From: Mogibacterium timidum ATCC 33093
GTDB taxonomy: Bacteria; Bacillota; Clostridia; Peptostreptococcales; Anaerovoracaceae
Length of the DNA: 64,000 nt
Assembly: GCF_000525775.1 (NCBI RefSeq)
Contig: NZ_JALU01000005.1
Span: 1-64,000, forward strand
Reading direction: 5' to 3'
The stretch's first letter is position 1. Every line of letters starts with the position of its first letter. The notes below the pieces were generated by a model. The model saw only the letters and a program-made list of their open reading frames with translations. It was not told where the DNA came from and made no database searches. Both the position numbers and the translations under genes were made by a program. Positions 26,125 to 35,313 of this stretch are shown in pieces.

Positions 26125-26346
26125 ATGAACGACAAGACAAGGAGTAACGTCGCATTCGTCTCGATTATGGGAATATTTCAGGCCACAAGATTGGACTTGA
26201 GATGTGATTTTTAGTTATTCTGGAAATACTCGGCTATTCCGGGAATGCTACTGCACAAGCACATAAGCCTGATTGAATGGGGCGGATGTGCCGTCATATC
26301 CGCATCTACAATTATTTCAATTATTTCACAGGATCGGTATAAGTGA
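26125..26346 (+). pseudogene. Degraded membrane protein gene with an in-frame TAG (possibly a DMT transporter)
   Basis: From the ATG at 26125, one frame runs 73 codons to TGA at 26344-26346 with a single TAG at 26212-26214. The part before the stop begins MNDKTRSNVAFVSIMGIF. The part after it is hydrophobic and coherent (LIEWGGCAVISASTIISIIS), resembling the last helix of an EamA-type transporter. GGGGG lies upstream of the ATG. The simplest reading is a transporter gene shortened by internal deletion and then stopped. The remaining flanks, 25927-26124 and 26347-26429, hold only a possible promoter with TATAAT at 26093-26098. Confidence 0.5.
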
Positions 26347-26429
26347 CCTTTTGAGTCGAAATGATTGTCCGGGGGAGCTTGTCTGTGTTCGGAAGGTATA
26401 TTCTGCTCAAGCGTGCGGTGGGAGGAGCT

Positions 26430-26987
26430 ATGATGAAGCAACAACGCAAAATCCATAAAACATCAGCTTTAATTACTGCTTTAATGTTTGCAGCAATCCT
26501 TTGCGCGGGCTGCGGATCACAACATAAGCCCGACGGAACTTCGTCTAATAATGCATTTGAGTTAAAATACGGTAGCTGTGACATGCCATCCGGATGGGTA
26601 AAAGATAAAGATGATTCCACATCTGATAAGCCGTTTTTTGTTCCTAAAGGATACGATGGAAATGGTGTACCCGATAATATTTCGATTGAGTACGGCAGGA
26701 ATCGTTATTCCAAAGAGCAGTCTCAAGAGTTCGGGAATTCAATATTGCAACAGCTCGGCATGCAGACGCGGGGACAGACTGTTGGACAAATTACCGCTTC
26801 GGGAACAACTACGAAGCATGGTGATACAATGTTAGTATATAAATTTTCCTTGAGTGATAGAACCTGCACTCAATATTATATAGTCGGTGACCGTTCATAC
26901 GTCATGGTGTATGAGACAAATTTTGACGGTTCATCCGATTGTGACGAAGCAGCCAAGCAAATAGCCGATACTTTTAAATGGAAATAG
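26430..26987 (+). CDS. Putative lipoprotein
   Basis: 185 residues from the ATG at 26430 (GGAGG 4 nt upstream; the next codon is also ATG). A lipoprotein signal peptide ends at LCAGC, placing the acylated Cys at about residue 27. The mature part is about 160 residues without a recognised domain: CDMPSGWVKDKDD and the pattern around YIVGDRSYVMVYETNFDG suggest a small beta-sheet protein of the kind often found on Firmicutes surfaces. Function unknown. Confidence 0.75.
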   Translation: MMKQQRKIHKTSALITALMFAAILCAGCGSQHKPDGTSSNNAFELKYGSCDMPSGWVKDKDDSTSDKPFFVPKGYDGNGVPDNISIEYGRNRYSKEQSQEFGNSILQQLGMQTRGQTVGQITASGTTTKHGDTMLVYKFSLSDRTCTQYYIVGDRSYVMVYETNFDGSSDCDEAAKQIADTFKWK

Positions 26988-27085
26988 CGCAAAGTGCGGT
27001 ATTTCGGGGGCTAAAGCTTGACGTAATGAAAGAAGTATTGAATGTCGTCTGCAAAGATGAAAGATGAATGAGAGGACACATATTT

Positions 27086-27613
27086 ATGGGAAATAACTCA
27101 AACATTATAATACGTGAAGTGCACCGTCCCGATATCCCGGAGATAGGTCGCATTATGTCGGACAATTACCACGATACGTATGCCGACATACTGGACAGGA
27201 GATATATGGCATCGGTAAATCCTGACAGCTGCGCAGCCAGGATGGATGCCTATTATCTGTCTCCGGGTAATGAGCTGCTGGTTGCGTGCTGCTCGGAACA
27301 AATCATGGGCTTCGTAGCCGGTACTCCATCTCCGGATGTTCTCGGTGCCTTCTGGCTCGAGATGCTTCACGTAGAAGCGGAGTATCGGGATATGGGTTGC
27401 GGTCGTAAGCTTTTATTTGCAATGGGTAAACGAGCTGCGCAGACGGGTTATTCTCAAATGGTCATAGATGTATTCGCAGGCAATTCCAAGGCGGAGGAGA
27501 TATACAGGCACTACGGGGCGAGATTTATCGAGGGCTACTATCAGGACGTAGAGGGTTTCGGTGTGTTGTCATCTCTGTTTAGCTGGGATGATTTATCTGT
27601 GTTTGATAGATAG
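27086..27613 (+). CDS. GNAT-family N-acetyltransferase
   Basis: 175 residues from the ATG at 27086, chosen because GAGAGGA lies about 10 nt upstream; an earlier ATG at 27068 is possible. GNAT features are MLHVEAEYRDMGCGRKLLF as the acetyl-CoA loop, and DVFAGNSKAEEIYRHYGARF as the C-terminal alpha/beta unit. The substrate is unknown. The next gene, mscS-like, starts 11 bp downstream, so the two are probably co-transcribed. Confidence 0.85.
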   Translation: MGNNSNIIIREVHRPDIPEIGRIMSDNYHDTYADILDRRYMASVNPDSCAARMDAYYLSPGNELLVACCSEQIMGFVAGTPSPDVLGAFWLEMLHVEAEYRDMGCGRKLLFAMGKRAAQTGYSQMVIDVFAGNSKAEEIYRHYGARFIEGYYQDVEGFGVLSSLFSWDDLSVFDR

Positions 27614-27623
27614 GGGGGACGCA

Positions 27624-28418
27624 TTGAGCTTTGTGGTTAAAATAGTGACTTCGCAACACTTTATAAGCAGCATCATAATCATCGCATTCGGCATAATTGC
27701 GACGGTTATTATTGAGCACGGGCATAGAATATATCTCAAGAAGACAAACAACACCGTGCAGATGAACGCAATTGTACGTTCGACGTTCAGACTGATCAAG
27801 ACAACCGCATGGCTGATTGCGCTGCTTGCTGTACTCGAAGTTAACAACATACGCATAACATCGATTATCGCCGGTGTTGGTGTTGCCGGCGCTGTCTTCG
27901 GTATGGCGATGCAGGATGTGTTCAAGGACGTCCTCATGGGTATGCATATCATCAATGATAAGTCCTTCAAGGTCGGAGATGTCATCAAAATTGACGGAGA
28001 TGAGGGTATCGTTACACTGTTCACGCTTCAGACGACGCAATACACCAGTATAAATACAGGTGACCACGTTACAATATGCAACCGCAACATCAGCAAGGTC
28101 GCCGTGTCGAGCGGGATCTACGATATCAACATCGGGCTCAGGTATGACGAGGACCCGGACCATGTCAAGGAAGTGTTCACTGGCTGTGCCAAGAAAATTA
28201 AAGCTATCAAAGGTATTAGGAACGCAGAATACCTGGCTGTTCAGAATTTTGAAGCATCGTCTGTTATCTATAGGATCAGGTATTGGTGCAAGCCTAAAGA
28301 TAAATGGGTGATGAGAAGAGCAGCGATGGGTGTGCTTCAGAAGTGCATCATTGAGTCGGGCCTCGAGATTCCATATAATCAGCTGGATGTGCATGTGGTT
28401 GATTCTCAGGGTAATTAA
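27624..28418 (+). CDS. MscS-family mechanosensitive ion channel
   Basis: 264 residues from a TTG at 27624, selected because GGGGGG precedes it and upstream codons overlap the previous gene. Two or three transmembrane helices come first. The pore helix GVGVAGAVFGMAMQDVFKD (Gly/Ala-rich, as in MscS TM3) follows, and the beta domain has FKVGDVIKIDGDEGIV. Shorter than E. coli MscS (286) but complete in the conserved core. It releases solutes on osmotic downshock. Confidence 0.88.
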   Translation: MSFVVKIVTSQHFISSIIIIAFGIIATVIIEHGHRIYLKKTNNTVQMNAIVRSTFRLIKTTAWLIALLAVLEVNNIRITSIIAGVGVAGAVFGMAMQDVFKDVLMGMHIINDKSFKVGDVIKIDGDEGIVTLFTLQTTQYTSINTGDHVTICNRNISKVAVSSGIYDINIGLRYDEDPDHVKEVFTGCAKKIKAIKGIRNAEYLAVQNFEASSVIYRIRYWCKPKDKWVMRRAAMGVLQKCIIESGLEIPYNQLDVHVVDSQGN

Positions 28419-28520
28419 AATTTTATATGCTTCTAATGCACAGCGGATTTGATTTTTCAACTGAAGAAATATGTCTTAAATATTAAAATCAGCGGTCTCC
28501 TGTAAGCCGTTTTTAATTTA

Positions 28521-28556
28521 TTGGCAATTTGAAAATATAAACTTCTCTATTGCCAA
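28521..28556. repeat. Inverted repeat TTGGCAAT/ATTGCCAA upstream of the LuxR-type gene
   Basis: TTGGCAAT (28521-28528) and ATTGCCAA (28549-28556) are perfect mirror copies 20 nt apart, about 130 bp before the LuxR-type gene. It could be a regulator-binding site or a hairpin ending the mscS transcript; no T-tract follows. Confidence 0.45.
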
Positions 28557-28683
28557 TCTTGTTGTCAACCCCCATTCCGTATAAAAAACAGGTGATTTTA
28601 TATAAGCGTTAAATACGATACAATTTATCCTATACTTGCAGATGCTTTCATAAATAATAGTGAACTAAAATGGAGTTCCGCTT

Positions 28684-29736
28684 ATGAATCCGAACAAAGA
28701 GACCATAAACAGAAAATATTTGATGCCGTTTGTAAACTCTTGCTTTGAGAAAGGTGATGCACATTCGGCAATTGAGGCTATGACGGATTGCAAAATGCGG
28801 AAAATTGCATGGGCTGAGTATTATTACTTTACGGGTCATACAGAAGGGGCATCTGAACGGGCCGAAAAGCTCTTGGAAGAACCTGACTTTGCAGCAAGAT
28901 TCTCCGGGTATATGATATACGGCTTTGCTAACCTCACTCTGGGACGCGTGCAGGAAACACAGAGGATGCTTGCGTATGTGGATAATACTTTTGCGGAGGA
29001 TACGGATGCTTGCGATGATACGTGTAGGGCAATGTTGTCCTTTGCTTCGTTCCTATACAGAACTCTCCTTCATATTGAGCGAGAAGAAGAGTGTTCTCTT
29101 ATCAATCGCTTAAAATATTTGCCTAACGGCCTTCAACCGTTTGGAAGCTATGTTATTGCGTACAGCATGTATCTCAAAGGTGAATATTGCGAGTCAATCG
29201 GGTTTATAAAGGGTGTTATGGCCTTGAAGGAACAGATTTATCCTGTTCCTTCAATATATCTCAATATTGTTATGGCAATGAACTATATGGCTTTAAGAAA
29301 GGTTGAATATGCAGAGAAATATTTTATGAAGGCATGGGAAACGGCTTCTGCAGATAGTCTTCTTGAAGCGTTTGGAGAGCATCACGGTTCTCTTGGAGGA
29401 CTCGTGGAAAAGTGCTTGAAAAATGAGTATAAAAGTGATTTTAATCAAATTGTCGATATTGTTTATCAATTCAGTACAGGATGGAGAAAGATTTATAAGG
29501 GAGTTCTGGGCGTAGAAGTCGCAGACATACTCTCTACCACAGAATTTTCAGTTGCTATGTTGGCAAGTAGCGGTTGGAAGAACAAAGAGATTGCCGGACA
29601 TATGGGAATCTCTGCGAATACGGTTAAATCACATCTGGATTGTGTCTATCAGAAGCTTAATATATCCGGAAGAAAAGAACTTAAACAGTATATGCAAAGT
29701 AATTTACAAGGGAAATCTGCAGATGTGAAAATTTAG
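28684..29736 (+). CDS. LuxR-type helix-turn-helix regulator with TPR-like N-terminus
   Basis: 350 residues. The N-terminal 270 residues look all-helical and TPR-like (for example LNIVMAMNYMALRKVEYAEK). A C-terminal LuxR/GerE DNA-binding domain follows (about 280-340), with GWKNKEIAGHMGISANTVKS and HLDCVYQKLNISGRKEL. This arrangement resembles MalT/LAL-type regulators without the ATPase domain. GGAG stands 8 nt before the ATG. The following lipoprotein gene is 62 bp downstream. The signal is unknown. Confidence 0.82.
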   Translation: MNPNKETINRKYLMPFVNSCFEKGDAHSAIEAMTDCKMRKIAWAEYYYFTGHTEGASERAEKLLEEPDFAARFSGYMIYGFANLTLGRVQETQRMLAYVDNTFAEDTDACDDTCRAMLSFASFLYRTLLHIEREEECSLINRLKYLPNGLQPFGSYVIAYSMYLKGEYCESIGFIKGVMALKEQIYPVPSIYLNIVMAMNYMALRKVEYAEKYFMKAWETASADSLLEAFGEHHGSLGGLVEKCLKNEYKSDFNQIVDIVYQFSTGWRKIYKGVLGVEVADILSTTEFSVAMLASSGWKNKEIAGHMGISANTVKSHLDCVYQKLNISGRKELKQYMQSNLQGKSADVKI

Positions 29737-29798
29737 CAAGGTAAGCAATAATGGAATCTGCGAATCTTAAATTAAATTGTAATTAAAGGCAAAAAAAT

Positions 29799-30251
29799 AT
29801 GAAAAAAATCTTGATAATTTTGTTGATGTTGATTTTTACATTAACCTGGTGTTCGTGTGGGATGAATGAAAAGAAGACAGAAGTATATAAATACTCTGAT
29901 GAAAATGTATCTATGGAATTGTCCGTATTTGCCGAGAATGATGACGTATATAAGATCGAACAGGTTTCGGAATTGAACATAAAAGGATACTCAGACCGGG
30001 AAGTCAAAGAAGTTGAATATAGAATAAAGGAAATGGAGAAAACATATAAAGCTATTGACGACATGGAGTATTCAACAAAGAAAGGGAAAAATAAAATTAC
30101 TGAAAGCATCTCAATCCCGGTCAATGAAAAAACAATGGAAAAGATAAAGAAAGAAAAACTGATTCCGGTCGAGACACAGGAGGATAAAAGTATTTCGTTG
30201 AAGAAATTCACTAAATCGCTTGAGAACAATGGATGGAAATTGAAAAAATAA
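29799..30251 (+). CDS. Small lipoprotein, YehR/DUF1307-like
   Basis: 150 residues. The signal peptide (ILIILLMLIFTLTWCSC) ends in a lipobox with Cys at about residue 20. The mature part is strongly charged: EVYKYSDENVSMELSVFAENDDVYKIEQVSE at the start resembles the DUF1307 (YehR) pattern. Codon use is more AT-rich than that of the neighbours, which hints at transfer or relaxed constraint. Function unknown; family assignment tentative. Confidence 0.6.
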   Translation: MKKILIILLMLIFTLTWCSCGMNEKKTEVYKYSDENVSMELSVFAENDDVYKIEQVSELNIKGYSDREVKEVEYRIKEMEKTYKAIDDMEYSTKKGKNKITESISIPVNEKTMEKIKKEKLIPVETQEDKSISLKKFTKSLENNGWKLKK

Positions 30252-30281
30252 ATTCCCGCAGATGTCATCTCGATGAGCGGG

Positions 30282-30361
30282 TATATAAACGTGTATATAA
30301 TTATCGCTCGGTATAAAGAGCGTTTATATATAAATATATTTTAGAGAAACAAATTCTAAAA
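30282..30361. repeat. Nested dyads between the lipoprotein and adhesin genes
   Basis: TATATAAACG (30282-30291) mirrors CGTTTATATA (30321-30330), with the inner hairpin CGCTC/GAGCG between them. A further dyad TTTTAGA (30339-30345)/TCTAAAA (30355-30361) follows just before the adhesin ribosome binding site. Upstream, CCCGC/GCGGG (30255-30281) may end the lipoprotein transcript. These are probably terminator and operator structures. Confidence 0.5.
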
Positions 30362-30405
30362 TTGTATAGGAAGAAGCTTGTAAATTGTTAGTAGAGGTAC
30401 GGAAA

Positions 30406-33400
30406 ATGAAGAAAGACAAGAGAAGAGGCAATTCCATACTGGCGTTGATTATGAGTTTTGCTGTAATAATCTCCGGTTTTGGTACTCCGGGGATTAGCCT
30501 TGCCTTTGCTGCCGGAGATGAAAGTGCGCCTGCAGCAGAGAAAACGGCTGAAACTCGTGCACCTGAGAAGGTTCAGGTAGAAGCATCAAATGAAAAGACG
30601 GTTAACGCTGAGGAAAAAGAAGAATGGTTAAAGTCACCTAACCCGGACCATTTAAAGTCTCCTGAAAAAGCTAACCCATCCCCCGATGTTTCGGGCGGAA
30701 AAGCCGATCAATATCTCGGTGCAAATGGCAAAAAAATGATGCTCAGATCTGCATCGGGAACTGGATTACGCGGACCTGCACAAGGTGCGGTGGCGTTGAC
30801 AAAAAAGGCGGAACCTGTACCGGGGAAGCTTAATACCTTCAAGGTGACGCTTCGCATGGAGGCGACAGATAAAGAACAGAAGAATGATATCGTCATGGTT
30901 GTCGATACATCCGGCAGTATGAATGACAACGGACGAATGAGAGAAGCTAAAAAAGCGGCGAAACAGTTCGTAAATAAACTTCTTGACGAAAACCATCCTA
31001 ATACGAGAATTGCACTTGTAACATTTGAAACCAATGTGCATGTAAAGAAAAATTTTACAAATTACGCTAATAAGCAGCAGCTTCTAAATGCTATAGATGA
31101 TCTTAGGGCCGGAGGAGGTACCTTTACACAAGGCGGTATAAAGGCGGCTTCCGATTTGTTGAATAATTCGCAGGCAGACTTTAAGAACATAGTCTTGCTG
31201 TCTGATGGTGTGCCTACGTTCAATTATGCGCTGCATAATCCGGATAATTACCTGGTAAATGGCGGACCCGGAAGTCACACCTATGAGAAACAGACGAGTG
31301 CGAATGTTCCCAGACCTGCGTTTAATTATTCAGAAACCACAGGTGCGGGAAACAGCATGTGGCACCGTTACGATAAAGTTTGGATAAATGGTCATCGCGA
31401 GTACCACTATTACAACAGCGGAAACTGTGCCATAGCTGAAGCAGGGTTTGCGAAACAGAACGCAAAGTTATATACGGTTGCAGTAAATGCAGGAAATACG
31501 GGAAATGATGTGCTTGAGAAGATGGCCAGTCCGGGGTGTTCATACAGCACTGAGGATCCGGCGGCCTTGAGCGGCATTTTCGATAGTATTGCAGCCAGTA
31601 TTGCAGCTGCAATGAAGGATGCTAATGTTTCCGATCCTATGGGTGCAGGCTTTGAGGTTAAGGGCGGAACTGCCTCGAATATTCATGTTACACAGGGAAC
31701 TGCTACACTTAACAACAACACGATCAATTGGAATGTGGGAACTCTTACGACATCGGTTTCACCCGGTTCGATGACGCGTTATGCAGAGATGACGTACGAG
31801 GTTGTTATTAATGACAGCATCTTGGATGTGGTATCACCTTCAGATGGAAATTATAATACCAATGCAGGAGCATCGGTTCATTATACGGATATAGACGGTG
31901 TTCAACAGACCAAGGCTTTCCCTGAACCGAAAGCAAAACCGTTAATCGTGGAGCTGCACAAAAGGCTGCTCGATTTTAAAGGCAGAGAGATTCCCGCCGC
32001 TTATGCAAACGGGCGTGAGTTTAATTTCAACATGAAGCTTAAAGAGGACTCCGGCTTCAATCAGAATTATCTCGTTCCCGGAAACAAAAGCAAGGTAATG
32101 GTTGACCTGCGTGTCGATAAAACATATCAGCTTAAAGAGAATGTTGTTTCCGGCAGCCCGGCAAGCAGTCTTTCCGATTATAATTCTGAAATACAATGGA
32201 AAACATGGGACGGAACTCAGAGCGCAGCACCTGTTACAGGAACATCACTGGATAGCTTTGTTGTACCTAGAGGCGGCAGTGACAATAATCCTCTGAACAC
32301 AAAGATAACTGTTACCAATAAAGAAAAAAAGCTTGGAAAGCTGAAGCTGAAGAAGACCTTCAACCCTGATTCTGCAAATGGCAGAGGTATTTATGGACCG
32401 AGGAGTGCGTTGTATCGTTCGACTCCGAAGTATGCAATTACCGTTGTAGGTACTAATCCTTATGGCGGAAATGATGAAGTTTACAGGGCAGTTCATGAAT
32501 TGTCTGCAGGTGAAGAAAGGACAATAGATAACCTTCCTTATGGACACTACACTGTTTCAGAGCCGGGGCATGAACCTGCGCCGACTTTTGTTGACAGCGA
32601 CGGTACAAACGACGGCAAGGTAGACTTGTTGATAGATCGAAAGGACGCTTCGGTGGAGGTAATAAACAGACCGAAAGGTGACGACTATAAGACCGAAGTA
32701 ACAGCAAGCAAGACTTGGGTGAACGGCCCCGAAGCTGATCACACAGCTCCGAGCTTTGAATTATATGCTGACGGCGTTAAGAAAACTGATGTTACACCGA
32801 CAGTGACACCGACAAACGGAACGGCAAATAAATTCACATATAAGTGGACAAATTTGCAGAAATATAATACTTCCGGCAGTGAAATAAAATACACTGTTAA
32901 GGAGGCCGGCGTAACAGTAGATAATAAAGTAACTGTTAATGGGCATACGTATGCAGTAACGCAGGAAGGCAATGCGATTATCAATACATATGAGATTCCA
33001 AGCAACGGTGAAGTAAGCGTAAATAAGGTATGGCAGGATCCTCAAGGAAAGACCCTGGTAAAGCCTGAGGTAAATCTAACACTTTACAGAAAGGTAGAAG
33101 GAGGAACAGAGGAGCAGGTACCTGCGTCAGAAGCGGCAGTAAAGGTAGTAGACGGAACAACTACAAGCGCTAAATGGACAGGCCTAAAGACAACAGACAT
33201 CCACGGTAAGGCATACAGCTTCATCGTAAAGGAAAGCTTCAAGAATGCAGGAGATGTCAATAACGGAAACTGGACACTTGCAGAAAGCTCTGCTGTAGAA
33301 AACGGAAAGGTAACTATTACCAATAAAGCTGTAACGGGCGATGACAATCTGGGCAAGCTGACAGTAACAAAGAAGCTGCTTGAAAATGGAGCGGGAACAA

Positions 33401-34125
33401 GACGTTCTGTAAGAAGCTTCAGAGGAGCACCTGTTAAATTCAGCTTCAAGGTAACAGGGCCAAGCAACTACGAAGAAAACTTCGAGTTGGCACCGACGGA
33501 GAGCAAGACCCTGAAGGGACTGTACTTCGGAGAATACACAGTAAAAGAAACAGATTCTAAGGGATACACTGTAACCTACTCGGTAAGTGGAGGAAAAGTA
33601 ACGCTTAAAGCAAGTGATAAGGAAAAGAGCGTCGAAGTAACCAATACAAATGGCGGAGCGGGAACAGTAGTAGATAAGACGGTAGAAAAGGTGTGGGTCA
33701 ACGGACCGAAACCGGCAACTACGATAGAGCTGTGGAGAACGAATGGCAAGACAGGAGCAGACAAAATCGACGAGAAGGTGGGTGAGTTTGCGGTACCTGC
33801 AAATGCGAGCGGCGCACAGCTAAAGAAGAGCTTCACAAAGCTGGCTAAGCATGACTCAAAGGGCAACGAGTATGAGTACTATGCAAAGGAGCAAAATGTA
33901 CCGGAAAACTACAAAGCAAGCTACAGCGCTGATAAGCTGACTGTAACAAATACGTATGTGAAACCGGCTGACGCTGACAAAGATAACAAAGGCTCTAAAA
34001 AAATCGAAAAAGTTAAGACCGGTGATAGTTTAGACTTGACATTGTATGGTGGAATCGGCATATTTGCTGTGTTGATTATGATACTGTTGTTCGTAGTCGA
34101 GGCTAGACGCAAAAAAAGCGAGTAA
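30406..34125 (+). CDS. Large sortase-anchored surface protein with VWA and Cna-B/SpaA repeats
   Basis: 1,239 residues from the ATG at 30406 (AGAGG 8 nt upstream). Domains in order: signal peptide (about 1-35); linker; von Willebrand A domain (about 145-405) with the MIDAS motif DTSGS; an adhesin-like beta domain (about 405-515); then a run of Cna-B/SpaA modules (about 515-1190), each with a Lys start (VEKVW, VNKVW, ASKTW) and an E-box such as YTVKET or YTVKEAG. Such modules can form intramolecular Lys-Asn isopeptide bonds. The C-terminus has KVKTGD, a membrane helix and RRKK, a sorting signal without the usual LPxTG leucine-proline. It resembles pilus-tip adhesins. Likely binds host surfaces. 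The class B sortase at 62485 is a candidate partner but is not linked. Confidence 0.88.
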   Translation: MKKDKRRGNSILALIMSFAVIISGFGTPGISLAFAAGDESAPAAEKTAETRAPEKVQVEASNEKTVNAEEKEEWLKSPNPDHLKSPEKANPSPDVSGGKADQYLGANGKKMMLRSASGTGLRGPAQGAVALTKKAEPVPGKLNTFKVTLRMEATDKEQKNDIVMVVDTSGSMNDNGRMREAKKAAKQFVNKLLDENHPNTRIALVTFETNVHVKKNFTNYANKQQLLNAIDDLRAGGGTFTQGGIKAASDLLNNSQADFKNIVLLSDGVPTFNYALHNPDNYLVNGGPGSHTYEKQTSANVPRPAFNYSETTGAGNSMWHRYDKVWINGHREYHYYNSGNCAIAEAGFAKQNAKLYTVAVNAGNTGNDVLEKMASPGCSYSTEDPAALSGIFDSIAASIAAAMKDANVSDPMGAGFEVKGGTASNIHVTQGTATLNNNTINWNVGTLTTSVSPGSMTRYAEMTYEVVINDSILDVVSPSDGNYNTNAGASVHYTDIDGVQQTKAFPEPKAKPLIVELHKRLLDFKGREIPAAYANGREFNFNMKLKEDSGFNQNYLVPGNKSKVMVDLRVDKTYQLKENVVSGSPASSLSDYNSEIQWKTWDGTQSAAPVTGTSLDSFVVPRGGSDNNPLNTKITVTNKEKKLGKLKLKKTFNPDSANGRGIYGPRSALYRSTPKYAITVVGTNPYGGNDEVYRAVHELSAGEERTIDNLPYGHYTVSEPGHEPAPTFVDSDGTNDGKVDLLIDRKDASVEVINRPKGDDYKTEVTASKTWVNGPEADHTAPSFELYADGVKKTDVTPTVTPTNGTANKFTYKWTNLQKYNTSGSEIKYTVKEAGVTVDNKVTVNGHTYAVTQEGNAIINTYEIPSNGEVSVNKVWQDPQGKTLVKPEVNLTLYRKVEGGTEEQVPASEAAVKVVDGTTTSAKWTGLKTTDIHGKAYSFIVKESFKNAGDVNNGNWTLAESSAVENGKVTITNKAVTGDDNLGKLTVTKKLLENGAGTRRSVRSFRGAPVKFSFKVTGPSNYEENFELAPTESKTLKGLYFGEYTVKETDSKGYTVTYSVSGGKVTLKASDKEKSVEVTNTNGGAGTVVDKTVEKVWVNGPKPATTIELWRTNGKTGADKIDEKVGEFAVPANASGAQLKKSFTKLAKHDSKGNEYEYYAKEQNVPENYKASYSADKLTVTNTYVKPADADKDNKGSKKIEKVKTGDSLDLTLYGGIGIFAVLIMILLFVVEARRKKSE

Positions 34126-34236
34126 TCAAATAAATCTTGGACCTTCAAGCAAGGTGTAGGGGTGAACCTGTAAAACTTGCAGGATGCCTTATATTCGGAT
34201 ATCGGTTCTAAAGATGTGAGATTGTAGGTTAAAAAC

Positions 34237-34277
34237 GACGCAGGAAGGTGAAATCAATCACCTTCCTGCGTCATTTT
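34237..34277. terminator. Terminator after the surface protein gene
   Basis: GACGCAGGAAGGTGA (34237-34251) and TCACCTTCCTGCGTC (34258-34272) form a perfect 15-bp stem with a 6-nt loop, flanked by AAAAA on the left and ATTTT on the right. It can stop both the adhesin transcript (+) and the tRNA transcript (-). Confidence 0.88.
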
Positions 34278-34339
34278 AGACAGCTTCAAAACGAAAAAAT
34301 GAAAGCACGGCAATTTCAACGATTTCCGGTGCTTTTAGC

Positions 34340-34415
34340 TGGTGCGCCCGAGCGGATTCGAACCGCTGACCTTTTCATTCGGAGTGAACTACTCTATCCC
34401 CTGAGCTACGGGCGC
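34340..34415 (-). tRNA. tRNA-Arg (anticodon CCG)
   Basis: A 76-nt cloverleaf on the minus strand: acceptor GCGCCCG/CGGGCGC, D-arm GCTC/GAGT, anticodon loop CTCCGAA giving anticodon CCG, T-arm AGCGG-TTCGAAT-CCGCT, and an encoded CCA. The anticodon stem has a G27-A43 mismatch at its outer end. It reads CGG arginine codons. Confidence 0.95.
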
Positions 34416-34541
34416 GTAAAATCCGCAGCAATGCGGATTGTTTTTATTAATTAATCATTTTGTTCACGCTTAGACGGCGGTACACAAACATGTAGAATAT
34501 TATAGCAGAAAATGATATAATATGCGACAATTGTGAACGAT

Positions 34542-34569
34542 TATAGCCTATCGTATATAGCCTATCGTA
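34542..34569. repeat. Perfect tandem 14-bp duplication
   Basis: TATAGCCTATCGTA occurs twice back to back (34542-34555 and 34556-34569), directly before the histidine phosphatase gene. It could double a regulator-binding site or simply be a polymerase slippage duplication. Confidence 0.8.
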
Positions 34570-34603
34570 ATAGTGATATTTAAGTCAATAAGAGGAATTG
34601 GAG

Positions 34604-35194
34604 ATGGGTAACACATTATACCTGATCAGACATGGAGATACAGAGGGCACAATCAAAGACCTGTTCTACGGCAGCACTGATCTACCGCTGGTAGATCAGG
34701 GCGTGCAACAGGTCAAGGCTTTGCGTGGGCATGGTGTATATCCCAGCCCGGATGGAGCTAAGCTGTACACCTCGGGGATGCTCAGAACAGAGCAGACCTT
34801 CGAACTGATATTTGGAGACCGTTCACACGATACTATCCCGGATCTCAAGGAGATTGGAGTAGGCATATTTGAAATGAAGACTATCGATGAGATTAGAGAG
34901 AATGCTGAAGCGAGGGCTTGGTTGGACGGAGAAAAGCCTTATATGGATTTCCCGGAGGGAGAGACCAACGATGGGTTTATAGAGCGTGTGGCTCGCGGTC
35001 TCGATATGCTCAAAAGTGATGTGGTGCGTTCGGATGTTATCGGCGTGCTGCACGGTGCGGTTATATTTACCTGCATGGCTATGATGTTCCCGGGCGTCAA
35101 GGATAAGCCTTGGCAGTGGACACCTAATCCTGCCGGGGGGTATGCGATTGCATTCGAAAATGACACACCTGTCAAGTATAGAAAAATCGGATAG
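34604..35194 (+). CDS. Histidine phosphatase family protein (phosphoglycerate mutase-like)
   Basis: 196 residues from the ATG at 34604 (AGAGGA 7 nt upstream). The catalytic RHG motif is in LYLIRHGDTEGT, the acid is Glu in the DLKEIGVGIFEMKT region, and the second His is in IGVLHGAVIF. Length and motifs fit small-molecule histidine phosphatases such as CobC-like or GpmB-like enzymes. The substrate is unknown. A terminator follows at 35203. Confidence 0.87.
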   Translation: MGNTLYLIRHGDTEGTIKDLFYGSTDLPLVDQGVQQVKALRGHGVYPSPDGAKLYTSGMLRTEQTFELIFGDRSHDTIPDLKEIGVGIFEMKTIDEIRENAEARAWLDGEKPYMDFPEGETNDGFIERVARGLDMLKSDVVRSDVIGVLHGAVIFTCMAMMFPGVKDKPWQWTPNPAGGYAIAFENDTPVKYRKIG

Positions 35195-35202
35195 ATACCG
35201 AA

Positions 35203-35234
35203 CTCCCCTGCTTTGCAGAGGGGTTGTTTTCTTT
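35203..35234 (+). terminator. Terminator after the histidine phosphatase gene
   Basis: CTCCCCTGC (35203-35211) pairs with GCAGAGGGG (35215-35223) with one mismatch and a 3-nt loop, followed by TTGTTTTCTTT. Confidence 0.75.
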
Positions 35235-35313
35235 GTTTCATCACCTTAAAAGGCATCATTATATAGTATAATTAATCGGATATACCATAATATAGGAGAA
35301 TGACACTGACTCG

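Noticed and set aside
27579-28460. 293-codon minus-strand frame covering the mscS gene
   Set aside because: It is antisense to a clearly conserved MscS sequence, with no family match and an unlikely His/Cys/Ile-rich composition.
34140-34236. Possible riboswitch (paired CCTG/CAGG near 34170-34184) after the adhesin
   Set aside because: The dyad is too short and no known riboswitch core is present. It lies downstream of the adhesin stop and upstream of a terminator, not before a + strand gene.
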